Source: Chionoecetes opilio (taxonomy: Eukaryota > Arthropoda > Malacostraca > Decapoda > Majidae). From it: DNA of 64,000 bases. The notes under the pieces are model-generated. The model ran no database searches. It saw only the letters and a program-made list of their open reading frames with translations, and was not told the DNA's origin. Positions 33,388 to 45,528 of the stretch are shown piece after piece (within the stretch, counting starts at the first letter, position 1; each line of letters starts with the position of its first letter). The stretch lies in contig JACEEZ010018607.1 in the NCBI GenBank assembly GCA_016584305.1, forward strand, positions 32,548-96,547, given 5' to 3'. A program made the translations under genes and the position numbers.

Positions 33388-33983
33388 GTTGAAATGCCTG
33401 GTCCTGTTCGTAAATTGACCAAGTTGTCCGGCGGTCCGAGCGTCTCCTGTCACCCCTGGTCAGTGTCCGCGCCTCCCGCCAGGTGGCAGCATGCTCAGCG
33501 GTCGTATTGTTTACATTTGGGCACACAACATTCACGGTTCACCTGCACAGCCTCCGTCAGTCACCTGACTCCCACTGCCCCTGGTGCAAGAACATTTCTG
33601 AGACTATTGAACACTTTCTGCTGCCTCCCGCCAGGTGGCAGCATGCTCAGCGGTCGTATTGTTTACATTTGGGCACACGACACTCACGGTTCACCTGCAC
33701 AGCCTCCGTCAGTCCCCTGACCCCCACTGCCCCTGCTGCAGGAAAGTCTCTTGAGACTATTGAACACTTTCTGCTGCCTCCCGCCAGGTGGCTGCATGCT
33801 CAGCGGACGTGTGGCGGGGTAGTTGATATTGTCGGTTGCCGGACAGTAAATACAAGAGTAGGATAAACGTCCGGGGGTGGGTAATGGCATCGGACTTTTT
33901 TTCTTTTTTTTTTACATGCGATTCCCGGACTTTTGCGGTTCCCGGACCAGTGCTCCCCCCTATTAGTCCGGGAAATCGAGGTT

Positions 33984-33989
<6 letters not shown>
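33235..33989. mobile_element. Second Tigger-type MITE, 755 bp, with an internal duplicated RT-tail fragment
   Basis: The ends CACACAAACCTCGATTTCCC and its mirror at 33966-33989 lie beside TA. A T-run of about 55 bases is at 33330-33385. A unit of about 155 bp starting GCCAGGTGGCAGCATGCTCA occurs at ~33477, ~33632 and, partly, ~33783. Read in the plus frame, one unit gives GHTTFTVHLHSL and HCPWCKNISETIEHFLL, which resemble the zinc-binding C terminus of LINE ORF2 proteins (CPxC...ET..HFL..C). Confidence 0.7.
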
Positions 33990-34032
<43 letters not shown>

Positions 34033-34033
34033 C

Positions 34034-34065
<32 letters not shown>

Positions 34066-34096
34066 ATTATATATATATATATATATTATATATATA
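33990..34096. repeat. TA-rich microsatellite
   Basis: Interrupted (TA)n between two MITEs; no other content. Confidence 0.95.
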
Positions 34097-34862
34097 CAGG
34101 GAGGTCCCGTTATACGAGCATTCGGTATACGAGACTCCGATGATATGAGATGTGTAAATTAGGGTCTATTTTCAATATACGAGATCGAAAATCCAATGAT
34201 ACGACATTCAAACTGGGGTTGAGTAAAATTATCAAGTTCAAAATGCCCGCCCTACCACTCCCAGGCTGGACAAAGGGGGATTTGGTTGACCCAGTGAGGT
34301 CACCCCTAGCAAGCCGTGACCTGAAGGGTAATTAAGCATATGGCGCGGCCTGACATTTAGGGGTAATTAGCAGGTGTGCGGCCCCAACCTTGGGACTGCA
34401 GTCAGGTCACCCAAGCAAGGCGTGACCTGAAGGGTTAATTAAGCATATGGCGCGGCCTGACCTTTAGGGGTAATAGCAGGTGTGCGGCCCCAACCTGGGA
34501 CGCTACACTACCTTCTTCTTGTATCACGGCAACGTCACATTTACAAAGTTTTTTTTGGCTTGTTATGCATGTTTATGGTTAATAATGTGCAGTTATGTTA
34601 TTTTGGTGCTATTTTCCTTTTCAGAATTGCTTTTTCTACAGTAATAGGTTAGTTAGTACAGTGTGGGTAATATAGACGCTGTGTGTGGTTGTTGTGTTTG
34701 TATCAGTTTATTTTAGTTTTTTTTAGTTTTTTATGGGCGGTCCTGGAACCAAACCTATTATTTTACCATTAACATGTGTTTGTTTTTTTATACGAGATTT
34801 ACGCTTTACGACGGATTGCCAGGTTGGAAACCTAACTGCTTCGTATCTCGGGCACCTCCCTG
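34097..34862 (+). mobile_element. Tigger-like MITE, copy 2 (766 bp)
   Basis: Same ends as 2579 (CAGGGAGGTCCCGTTATACG, and CACCTCCCTG at the far end), flanked by TA. A ~105-bp unit (GTGACCTGAAGGG ... GTGTGCGGCCCCAACC) is directly duplicated at ~34310-34400 and ~34420-34500. Non-coding. Confidence 0.8.
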
Positions 34863-34885
34863 TATATAATATATTATATATATAT

Positions 34886-34918
<33 letters not shown>

Positions 34919-34969
34919 TATATATAAATAATATATATATATATAATATATATAAATATATATATATAT
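34863..34969. repeat. TA-rich microsatellite
   Basis: Imperfect TA/ATAA tract flanking the hAT-like element; it blurs any target duplication. Confidence 0.95.
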
Positions 34970-35379
34970 TAGGGTGGTTCACTTTTATAGAGTAAAGAAA
35001 TTCAAAGTGAAATATTCGTTTTGCCACCTCTGTGAATATTGTGAGGGTTTGGAGAAATTCCCAAATCAGAGGTCTGTCCAAAATTAGCATGTGAGGGCGC
35101 ACGATGTGACGAAAGTTTGCTCTGCTTCCCCATTATTAGCATAGTGTACCTTACCATTACACAGTGGTTTTGGGCTTCCCATGCCTTAAGATATATTCTT
35201 GGCGATGGCAAACTCGTTGGTGCCTACCCCGACGTAGTTTTTGCGGTTATATAGCTCTGTTATTTATAATGTCAAAACCCAGAATGTAAGCGTAAAAAAA
35301 CCACACATCCTTTTGTCCTCAGCTCAAAATGGCGCGGTTCAACTCGAAAATCAGACTGAGCTGTTTTTGTTGGCACAGC

Positions 35380-37602
35380 CCCCTTGAAGCCCTCTCAGCC
35401 AGAGTGTCCGTCAAACAGGGGAAGATGTCTGCGGCGGACTCTCTGTATTGGATCGAATAGCAGGACAATCGAAAAAGCTGTCACGACGAAGTACAGTCAG
35501 AGTTTGGAACGGGCCCATATGTCCTGTTGTCCGCTGCGATCAATCATGAAAAAACTGGAAACCCTTCGTCGGGAAGTACGAAGTTGTTAGGAGGCGAAAA
35601 ACGTAAATCCGAAGGGGAACAAGGTCTCCGATTGCCCTCCTCCAGGGACACTTGGCGTCCCTGTTCGACATGCAGCCCCTGCCACTTCCTTCCTCCATGT
35701 ACCACCTCAAACAGAAGGACAAGACTTCCTCGACGACCCAAAGGGGCTAGAGGAAAATGGTTAATGCGTACTTTGACAAGGAGAGCATGGCAAAAGATTT
35801 AGGAAAATGAGAGGTGGCTGCTGAGAGAGGAGGAAGTGAGAAGAGTTAGCAGAGACTTGGAGAGGGGAGAGATGAGTGAGTTGGTGACCAGGAGTTCCGC
35901 CACTGCTGAATGTGCTTATTCATCAACTTCTTCGCCGACACCCAACTCCTCTGTCGGGGAAGCGCCGCTGCCTCTGCTTTCGTCCGATAAAGGACCTGAA
36001 GATTTCACGTAAGGAAGGTGGCAGCAGCAGCGACAGGGTCACGTTGACCTCTCGCGAGCCCACCACGTCTTCTCTGCCATCGCTGCAGACCAGGGAGTGC
36101 TGAGTCCGTCCACCTGTCCATTCGCCGACATCGGGAAAGTGTTGAGGAAGGAGGAAGCAGATGCAAGCCGTCAAGGATATCGAAACCAAGATACAGGAGC
36201 ACGAACGCGGTTCTCTCCTCAGTGGGACGGGAAACTCGTTGCCCGGATCAGAAAGTCAAGGTTCATCATGTCGATCGCTGGCCATCGTTTTCACCAGTCA
36301 GTCCCTTGAAGGAGAGAAGCTCCTGGCTATCCCTGCCTTGCCATCCCTGGTACCGGGGAAAAGCAATGGCCAGCAAAGTCGAGGGGAGACCAATCAGGGA
36401 CACTGGAAGTTCGAAGACAGCCAGTTGGAGGTCTCTGCTTCGACACCACCGCTTCAAACAGGGCGTCCATGCTGGCTGTTGCAACACTCCTACGAACATA
36501 AGTTAGGGTTCCGTTGTTGAAACTTGGCGAGCAGCCACCACGTTATGGAGCTATCCTGGCCTGCAGCCTTCAAGCCACTTCGGCGACGCTACGTCCGGCC
36601 CAGACGTTAACTATTCAAAAAACGGTTCCAAAGAAGTGGCCCACTCTCATAAAAGCCAATGCTACGATCATCAACGACCTCAGAGAATTGGCTGGACCAT
36701 GACGAATGGAAGAGGACGACCCTTGAGGCTTTGCCAAGGCGGCCGCAAATGACAAGAGACGATTATAGAGAGTTAGCGGAACTAACCGCAAAGGCCATTA
36801 AGGGGGAGGTTCACACCACCTTCCGCAAACCAGGAGCTCACCACAGCGAGATGGATGGCGAAGGCGATCTACACGCTCAAGATGACGATGTTCCAAAGGA
36901 ACGAGTTCGAACTCACGCGAGGGAACTGCGTAAGCCTCAGGGATAGTGTGTTCATCATCCTAATCTTACGCCCGTGCCTGGGTCGAGGCTCCCTTGGCCG
37001 CAGACGCTCATTTCAAACGATCTCACTCTTTCCCTGATCTCACAAGTACGAGGACCTCAACTCAAAGATCTCGGAGGCCACGTTGAAGACTTCAGCGGCA
37101 CTTTTGGTACTGGGAACGGACCTTGTTGGCTTGCCTTGTTCAGCGACAAAGTTCACGTCGAGGAGAAGACAAGATGTTGGAGAAGAAGCTGGCCAGGGAC
37201 AAGGAACCTCGACAAGAAGCGATGGACGACAGACCCCACAAGATCCTGTCTTCGGCTCACTTTGAGTGACCTTGTCAACAAGGAGCATTTTTCTCCTTCA
37301 CGGAACTGAAGTTGGATGCCTCGTTTCTCAAGCTCCTGTGCTCAGCTGGAAGGAAAACGGGCGTACACAAGGGCAGGAGACCGTTCCTCCAACATCTGCG
37401 CAGTGGACTAATGATTGCGGCGGAACGGGCGATCCAAAATTTCACTGATTATTCCCAGATCCTCACAAAGGAGAGAGCGATCGACAAGCTCTCTGCCATA
37501 GCTGGCGAAGCGCACACAGGACGGCTGAACCTGAACCCTAAACTCACTTACAGAAGAATATACAAAATCGTTTCAACGTTATTTCAGTCATTTGAAGTTT
37601 AG
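35380..37602 (+). pseudogene. Transposase-like gene of a hAT-related, uncharacterised family (decayed)
   Basis: Pieces in three frames are colinear: IALLQGHLASLFDM (35631), NAYFDKESMAKDL (35763), ERWLLREEEVRRVSRDLERG (~35810), FDTTASN (36439), SHHVMEL (36533-36553), QKTVPKKWPTLIKA (~36620), ARWMAKAIYTLKMTMF (36846), RNEFELT (~36897), and EMDASFLKLLCSAGRKTG (~37308). FDTTASN followed by a C/S-x-HH-xx-E motif about 95 bases later resembles the hAT order of a first catalytic Asp (D-N-A-S-N) and the CxxH element, within an RNase-H fold. I recall the same block order in multi-copy predicted proteins of Hydra and arthropods. Frameshifts occur about every 100 bp. The last stop is near 37600. Confidence 0.65.
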
Positions 37603-37940
37603 TTTTAGAGAGTCCAGGAATGTGCCATTTCTATCACTGTTCCTTGGATAGTATCAAAGTATATTCATCTTGTATACATGCTGTATCGGAAATGTTCCTA
37701 GAATAGTTAGGTTACCTCACTTCCGAGCAAATAGTTTTGTTTCTGTGGCATTTATAGTTGATGTGAATAAATAAACTTGAGAAAGTAATATTGTGTCTCG
37801 AGAAAAAATCAACTATCCTGGGCGGACCCCCCTAAATCTTGGAAAAATTCACATGAAATTTTGTGCTTTTGTTTCTTGCCAGTCCTCACAATAATTCATG
37901 AGTAACGAAGAGATTTCAAACTTCATTTTTTGAACACCCT
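37603..37940. other. 3' non-coding part of the hAT-like element
   Basis: AATAAATAAA near 37767-37776 is a candidate polyadenylation signal for the upstream gene. No frame. Confidence 0.45.
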
Positions 37941-37956
37941 AATATATATATATCTA

Positions 37957-39490
37957 CAGAGAGGTCCCGAAGAACGGCAGTTAGGTTCCACCTGGCTATA
38001 CTCGTAAAGCGAAATCTTCGTATAACGAAACACATCAACTAATTGGGTAAATATAGGTTTGGTTCCAGGGACCCCAACCATTAAAAAAAAGAAAAAAAAA
38101 AAGACATGTTTTTCAAGACTATAAAAAAAATTTGGAAGATTTAGTAGGGTGCGAGAAACCCCTTGAGGAATCCTATGGTCCCTGGTGATAGCCTATGGTG
38201 CTATTCCATGCGTGGGAGCTGACGGACTCTTCAGGAAGGCAACCTATTATAAGCTGATAAACGGGGTGTTGTGTTGTGCGGGCGGCACAGCCGATGTCCA
38301 CCACCAGCGGAGATCTCCTTGGTAATTATGTAGTAGAAAGCGACGGACCCTTTGGGAATCCTATGATCACTGGGTGATTCCTATGGTGCTATCAAGAGGC
38401 GTAGGGCTGACTGTCTCTTCAGGAAGGCACAAGGTGAGGCGGATATGACGGCGGTTTTTTTTTGAGAGAGGCGGGGGCGGACGGGGGCAGGCCCCCGCCT
38501 CCTCCGCAAGGTTAGGTGTGGGCAGGCCTTTTTAAACGTTTTCTATCACTCGTATATACAACTAGTGATTATGGTGAGATGTTATCATTCCACGTGTCAT
38601 TATCTAAAATCACAAGTAGGCCACCGTGTGTCACCTTAATAAAGGGTGATTTAAGATGTTATAATGCGGGTGACTGCTGCCGAGCGGCGGAGGGGGCAGA
38701 GAGTGACGGAAAAATAACGTGCCGCAGAGACGCCCCATATCCACAAATATTCACCCATTTAAACACACATACCACTTCTACCAACATGAACTAGGCAAAA
38801 CAGGTCCTTACTTATATATCTTACATCTGATACATTAAAACTACTTAAAAACGCAAAGCATTTCAAAATTAAAAACGAGAATAGTTTTAGATACGGGGAC
38901 AGAAGGGGACAGAGGCAGTCTGGCATGCCATTCTTGCCGGGAACATATGTCTCCGCTCGGCTTGTTATTGGTCGGAAGTTTGAAACACTGTTGTCATTGC
39001 TGGTGGTGACGGGATGACGCCTAGCCAGTCACAACCTTCCTACTCGTATTTACGGGACCTACGAGGGAGCTGTTCAATCAGCTTTGTAGCTTCCGTCATT
39101 AGGGAAAGTAGTATCTAGGGTAGGTGCGAGAGAGCAGGTTGTTGCTGGCCATACTACCTACGTTGCTGGCTTCTCGCCCGCGGTTGTGGAATTTTGTAGG
39201 CCACATTGCTCCGTACTGAGCCACCAGGAAATATCATATTTTCAGATTGATATCGTACAAAACTTAGGTAAAATTCTCATATAGTAAGTAAAGGACTTTT
39301 AATTTTAGTAAATAACTTGTAAATTTACTTTAGTAAAAACTTAGGGTAACTTTTTACTCACCCCAGTCTTATTTTGAATGTTTAACATTGGTTTTCGATC
39401 TCGTATTTGAAAATAGACCCTAAGTTTACACATCTCGTATCATCGGGATTTCTATTGTATATCGAATGCTCGTATAACGGGACCTCCCTG
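37957..39490 (-). mobile_element. Tigger-like MITE, copy 3 (1.53 kb, inverted)
   Basis: It starts CAGAGAGGTCCCGAAGAACG and ends GTATAACGGGACCTCCCTG, the reverse of copies 1, 2 and 4, with TA on both sides. The interior includes direct duplications (GAATCCTATGGTCCCTGGTGA near 38166 and AATCCTATGATCACTGGGTGA near 38356) and about 0.5 kb not shared with the other copies. Confidence 0.75.
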
Positions 39491-39549
39491 TATATATATA
39501 TACCGTATTTGCGGCGCATTATACCGGTGTGTTGTATGATATATATATA

Positions 39550-42064
39550 CCGTATTTGACGGCGCATAAGACGCACCCCTATTTAACAAGGAGGGGGTTG
39601 ATGAAGAAAAACCAATATTGGTGTTTGTGGAGGGAAAAAATAAATTCGTAAATGTATCACAAGTTAGTAAAAAAAAAAAGGATGTAGGGGCGGAAAGCAA
39701 ATTAATTATGAGCCTGTAACCTACCTCGTACACCTATTCACAGTGCAGTGAATGTGAATGAAAAATTAGAATATGCAAATATGGTCAAGGGAATGGACTG
39801 TAACCAAAATCGGTTCATAATATATTGCGGATGCCCCCACGAATTGATATTCTAATATTTTGATAGCTATGACATATAGCTTAGATTTAATGTGGTAGGT
39901 TGCCTTGTGGCTTTTTGCTATGTGTTTAGACCTTGAAGGAAAATTGCAGTATAGAATATATGGTATTATTTTGGTAGTGGGCTTTCAAAAGTCCTAGGAT
40001 TCTCTACCTACATCATCGTAGGCTTTTTTTTCTTCAATGAAGAGTATTTTGAGCCCCATTGTCCCATGGCGGCAATGAATAATAATGGAATTAACAATAA
40101 TAATTGAATGGAGGGGAAGGTGCCCCCCCCCAGCACACACACATGTAAATTAAACATTGATGTCCGCAAAAACGATGAGTCAGATTAATTCAAAAACACT
40201 CCAAAAACTATTCAGGAGTACTAAGTTTCTGGCCTCGAAAGCGGGGGTTGTCCAATAAAACAAAAAATTCACGAAGATATTATAGGTAACATTGAAGGGT
40301 AACCATCTCCTACCTTGTTGTTGTTGTAATTGTTGAAGGGCACCGTTGTCGGGGATCACAATATTTGCCCTGAGTTTACAACCTATTGAATCTAATCACA
40401 AAAGTCGCGAGGGTGATAGTCTTCTTCAGAAAGTTACCTGTAGGTGAAGGGCGGTTAACACTCTGAAATCACGTCAGCGTTCCCGTCTAGAGCCGTGCCT
40501 TGTATTCACACTATTCGCTCACGCGTCCCGTCACGTTTTCGGCAAGTTCCTCTCACCCTCTAAGCAGACATGGTGCATCACAGAGGCTATGCTTTGAAAG
40601 AAAATTTTGCATTTAATAGCCACTCTGTTGGATGAAGAAGAGGAGTGAACTCTAAAAAGGACAATGTTTTTGGGTACATAAAGCCCTTGAGAAAATGATA
40701 ATTAATCAGCACGGGCACAGTCTCATTACGTGACAATATCTTTCCCAGAAACCGTTACGTGACAGGACGGTGATGTATGGAGCCGGATGCGGCGCACCGT
40801 TTAGTGTAACACGTCTATGGTTGAATTAAGAAATGGTAACGGATGTGATGAGACGGTGCGTGTCACCTGAGGTATGGTGGGATTGCGGCCTTGAGTGCGA
40901 AGGTTGTGGGCGCCGTGATGGGTCTTGCGTCCTTGGTGTACCGTGGGAAGACTTTTGTTCCCGGTTCATACAGGTACCATTGCAGCCTTTTACTAGCACC
41001 TTTCATACAGTTGCCTTAACCGTAGAGGTACAGGGGTTGAAGGATTGAGGGTTCGAGGGTGGTACAAAGGGCCTTATGCTGTCTCTATCCCACCTTGCTT
41101 TACCACTGTGCGGCGGCAAACACACACACGCACATACACACCTGCATATGGCTAGGCACCCCACTGTCTGGACCAGGATTCGAGGCCAGAGGGTGACCTG
41201 GACGCTGACCTGACTGGTCCTCGCCGACACAACTTCAGCACCAGCCAGGAATTAAGCAGCCATAGGACACACAGAGACACAGACTTCGCGCACCTATTTG
41301 GTTCTCCAGTTTGTTACAAATGACGCACTGTCAAAATAAAATACAAAGCCACGACGCCCTTTCTCCATCCTTGGGTGTATAAAAAGAACCCAAGATACTA
41401 CATTTCCCTCTCACCGCTCACCACTGCCTTCAAATGAAACTTTAAACGCTATTCGTTTCACTATTCCATGTATCGACAATATTCAGTCCAGCGAAAAGTC
41501 CATCACCATTTTTCTGCCTCCCTTCTATCATCTCCTTCCAACTGTTTGTGTCAACTTGTGTGGCCCGAGTCGAATGGCGGGTAAGGACTACATCTAATAT
41601 GCGGGATGTTTGTCTATTCCATGGGTGGGGGAGGAGTCTGAGCCGATTAATGACTAATGGTGGGTGCGCGCAGGGCGTTCGCCGAGTTGAAGTATCCCAG
41701 GTGAAGCGGCAGACCGGAGATATCAGACGTTTTACAAATGGAGAAGAAGCAGCGGGGGGTGGATGATTGGTTTACATCTGTTACGGCCATCTGGCAGCAA
41801 CAACGCTATCTTGCGGCCCAGCTCTTGTTTTCTCTTAAACTCCACCTTGTCTTAGTATTATGCATATGTTGATAACCCACAGTACTAATTTGTGCTTCAG
41901 TGAACTACTGCCAACACAGCTAACTCAGAACCCTTTAGTTAATACACATGGCTCTGTTCTGTATTCTCTGACCCGAACTTCTCAACGGCCGCATTGCGCA
42001 GGGTGAACTTTGCATTCCTTTTTAATGGAAAAAAACATGCGTCTTATGACGCCGGCAATACGGG
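39550..42064 (+). mobile_element. 2.5 kb TIR element (E2), full-length copy of the element at 303-2520
   Basis: The left end is CCGTATTTGACGGCGCATAA and the right end mirrors it (GTCTTATGACGCCGGCAATACGG), next to TA or ATA. A partial extra left tip lies at ~39505-39530. The interior (e.g. 40320-40620 and 40740-40960) matches E1 in the opposite direction and shows the empty site of the MITE inserted in E1. No transposase is seen; the scattered frames lack domains. Confidence 0.7.
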
Positions 42065-42133
42065 ATATATATCTATATATATATCTATCTAATAGATATA
42101 TCATTATATATATATATATATTATATATATAAT
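42065..42133. repeat. TA-rich microsatellite
   Basis: Interrupted TA/ATCT tract bordering E2. Confidence 0.9.
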
Positions 42134-43504
42134 ATCGTGTACACATTTAGATGCCTATCACTGAGTGTCACACCTTACACTCGTATGCGTGCCAGAAACC
42201 CTAGCGATGTTTGAGAAAAAATATTCTCGGCCGCTACCCGCCGCGGCCCCGCCATCGGCGGCTGAATTTCTTATTAAATCAAACCTCATGCACAGTTATC
42301 CTGTTGGTGAGGCACGCCTTTTTTTTTTTTTTTACTAAATCTAACCAAACCCCACACTTAATCTTCTAACTTAGTAGAAAGATTCCACTCATTGTCTGGG
42401 TTTGTTTTGGAGGAGGCAGGATAACGGCAAAATGAGGCCTTGCCGACAATTTATAATATGATCATATTTTAACACTTCAAATTACATAGGTAAAGTCTTG
42501 GCCTCGTACCAATCCTGGTTGAAAGTATTTAATTTACCGCCGTGGTAAATGATGAGCCGTGATATGTCCTTCCACTTGTGCCGCTGTATGTTATATTGAT
42601 AATTTTTTATTTCCTCTTGTCTTGCATGTTCAATGTAAACACGGAATAGATCTAGAGTCCAATATCTGGTAAGGAATATAGTCTGACCAGATGAACATCA
42701 TTCAATCCACTTTCCCAGCCACAAAAAAAGAGGTTAGTAAGCGTGAGTTGTACCACGTTTCCAGGGAAGAATTGCCTTTTGTTTACATCACCGCACGGGA
42801 CCAGCGTGTTTGTACTTGGCGGGCAGGGAGCTTCGTGACGTCAGTTGCTACTAATTGATGATAGATTAGAGTGTCTATTATTTTTACTCAAGTTCAAGTG
42901 TAAAATACCTTTAATCGAAGTAGAGGGCCCTTGGGAGGGGTTCTAGAGCATGTACTCCTCAAGTGATACAGGCGCACACAGATGTTCAACTGGCTGGCGT
43001 GTTGACTGTGGCTTTTATAATAGTCGAGCAGCAGAGAACAAATTCATTGCACGGTAGCATAGCGAGACTGACAAGAATAAATGAGGCATGCTGAGGCAAA
43101 GTTTGGTGAAGCAAGCGCTGTTATGCGAGATCCCTGTTGAGTTGGCCTTCTGCGCATGCGCGGCGGTCTAACACCGGCAGCAGTTGCTGTTAAGTTAGGT
43201 AAAGGTCAGTTAGGTTAGGTAATATAGCTTTTACTGTGTTTCTCTATAGCAATAAACCCTTCATGTTCTGCGTGGTTTCAGGCTCGCGGGTTTTTTTTTT
43301 TTTTTTTTTTGTTTTTTCTCTCTCTTCTCCCTCCCAATTGCTTGCTTCTTACAGGGTCCTTATCCGCCCTGTATGGAGTCTGTCTCACATGTTTGGGGAG
43401 GATACACTCATACAAGCTCTCCTAAAACAAACAGGGTGATGTCAAAAGCTTTTTTTGTCTCATTTCAACTATTCCGTTATCTCCTGAGACCATGGTCAAA
43501 TTAA
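42134..43504. other. Unassigned DNA
   Basis: No gene is recognised. About 42360-42560 shares wording with 46330-46560 (GACAATTT, CAAATTACATAGG, GGTTGAAAGTA), suggesting another dispersed repeat. A T-run is at 43290-43310. Confidence 0.4.
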
Positions 43505-43671
43505 CTGCCTAAAAAAGTATGTTACATTTTTATATTAGAGTATTTATAAAGACAATGATTTAAATACTCATAGAAGTATTTAAATACTGTATTTAAATTA
43601 CATACAACCAATGTAATTTATCACAATACATTTCTTAAAACACAAAATGTATTCAAAACGTATTTTAAATA
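43505..43671. mobile_element. hAT-type MITE of the 'ATTTAAATACA' family, left part
   Basis: It is rich in TATTTAAATAC motifs, like 50571-51139. The Tigger-like MITE at 43672 interrupts it, and its right tip (TACTGCCCAGCTCTG) continues at 44597-44630. Confidence 0.6.
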
Positions 43672-44594
43672 CAGGGAGGTCCCGTTATACGAGCATTCGG
43701 TATACGAGACTCGATGTACGAGATGGGAAATTAGGGTCTATTTCAAATATACGAGATCGACGGAAAATCCAATGCTACGACATTCAAACTGGGGTGAGTA
43801 AAATGTACCAAAGTTATTTTACTAAAGTAAAAAATAAAAGGTTATTTACTAAAAAGTATACAAGTCATTTATGACTATTGATTTTTACATAAGGATGTAC
43901 GATTATCAATCTGAAAATATGATAATTTGGTTGCTCGGTACGACAATATGGCCTACAAAAAAATTCACATCCCTGGACGATTACAATGATTCAGATGCGC
44001 TCAGCGACGAGTTTGTGGGCAGTGGAAGAGGTCTGCGCACCCCTCCCTGTGTCCCTTAACTTATCCTACCCTCTCGAGTCATGGTATCACGCCTGGCGGC
44101 AGCACCGAGGATATTTCCTCTTCCCCAAGTGATCAATTGGGAGGGAGGGAAGAACTCTAACCAGTCATCCCTGCAAACGCAGTCACCCCTGTTTTATCTC
44201 GGGCCTCGGACAGAGGAAAAACAGGGGGCTCTCAGCTGGCTACTTGCAGCTTCCCTGTCTCCTCACACAACATTACCACTTGTGAGTGTTTATGCATTTT
44301 GTTATGTTTAATTAATGTGCAGTTATGTATTTTGTGTGCTATTTTTCTCTTTCAGAATGCTTTTTCTAAAGAATAGGTAGCTACATGTGGGTAATATTAG
44401 ACGCTCGGTTGTTGTTGGTTTGCAATAGTTTATTTTAGCTGAAAAAACCAGTCTTTTTTTTTGCTTTTTTTTTAATTGATGGGGTCCTGGCAACCGAACC
44501 TCATATTTTATCATAGTGTAATGTGTTTCGTTATACGAGATTAGCGAGTATGCCAGGTGGAACCTAACTGCTCGATCTTCGGGGGACCTCCCTG
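43672..44594 (+). mobile_element. Tigger-like MITE, copy 4 (923 bp)
   Basis: CAGGGAGGTCCCGTTATACG starts it and GGACCTCCCTG ends it, with TA on both sides. The interior aligns with copy 1 (GGGCAGTGGAAGAG, CCTACCCTCTCGAG, TTATGTTTAATTAATGTGCAG). Non-coding. Confidence 0.85.
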
Positions 44595-44596
44595 TA

Positions 44597-44630
44597 CAAA
44601 TGTACAGTATAAAATACTGCCCAGCTCTGC
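44597..44630. mobile_element. Right tip of the split hAT-type MITE
   Basis: TATAAAATACTGCCCAGCTC matches the terminal motif of the 50571-51139 element (GCCCAGCTCTG). Confidence 0.55.
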
Positions 44631-45026
44631 TTATCCGTAAACCTAACCATGACGTAGTCAAAAGTAAACGCGGGGTTTACACTACACGTTTTGCGTCGTG
44701 TCTCGTGGGCAGTGATCAGTGATCGTCAGAGTGACCATCAACTGATCGCCACGGCCCAGTAGACACGGACAAAGAATTTGGGAGCTACGATAATGTGTAG
44801 GTGGGACGCACGTCTGTCAAGGTCAGTGAACGTCAACACTGCTCCGTCCAGGTGGTCGCGCGGAGCCTGGTTCAAACTTCCAAAAGGCAGGAAAGTGACG
44901 TCACTGTGAGTTTATGTGAGTCACTGAGACAAGACGCACGTAGGACTACGTCCAGCAAAAACGTTGCAAGTGTTGAACCCGGATGCCTAAACGCTAATAC
45001 TCTTCCAGAACACACGGGAATATGCT
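44631..45026. other. Unassigned, GC-richer spacer
   Basis: No clear feature. GGGGTTTACACTACACG near 44672 has the look of a transposon tip (Harbinger-like), but I cannot find a partner end. Confidence 0.3.
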
Positions 45027-45528
45027 TACCGTAGATAAACACTAAAGTCGCAGGACAACGTTTTTTTTCGAAATTGTACAGACGTATTGGTGGCGTTAAT
45101 ACCTAAATTTCTACATCCAGGATTTCAGGAAAAATTAGAAGGGGCTATCTGGGAGGAGTCTATGTAATTTTGTGTCTTCATCTGTGTCATACAATGGCTA
45201 TAAATGGACAAATTACAAAAATATCACCAGAGTGGCGGGACCACAATAAGGTCGCCAATTAGTGTTTATGTCTGAGTGTCCTCCCGCCGTCGTCGTCATG
45301 CGGAAAAAAAACGAAGTAGCGAAATTTGAAACATATATACTTGCAGATACAAAGCATAAAACAACGCTTGTGGAAACAGGGGTTAGATATACGTCTGATT
45401 ATAAACTATTGTGTATCATCTTCACGTTGGCACATAAATATCAGAGGTGATGCTATAATTCGTAGATTTGGGCGAGCTGGGGCTGGCGACATTATTGCAG
45501 CTGGCGAGTATACTGGTTATCTACCGGT
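45027..45528. mobile_element. MITE family 'CCGTAGATA', copy B (502 bp)
   Basis: The ends are TACCGTAGATAAACACT and, reverse complemented, TACCGGTAGATAACCAG. It matches copy A in inverted orientation along its length. Confidence 0.8.

Larger units (their letters stand above)
34970..37941 (+). mobile_element. hAT-like DNA transposon, 2.97 kb, with decayed transposase-like gene
   Basis: The ends TAGGGTGGTTCA and, reverse complemented, TAGGGTGTTCA form short TIRs. Both sides are TA-repeat, so an 8-bp duplication (ATATATAT) is possible but not informative. TAGGG-type tips and the protein motifs inside (see the gene) fit the hAT group or a relative. Confidence 0.65.

Noticed and set aside
33157..33720. 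187-residue frame starting with YIYIYI and poly-Phe
   Set aside because: It crosses (TA)n and a ~55-base T-run inside a MITE; not a gene.
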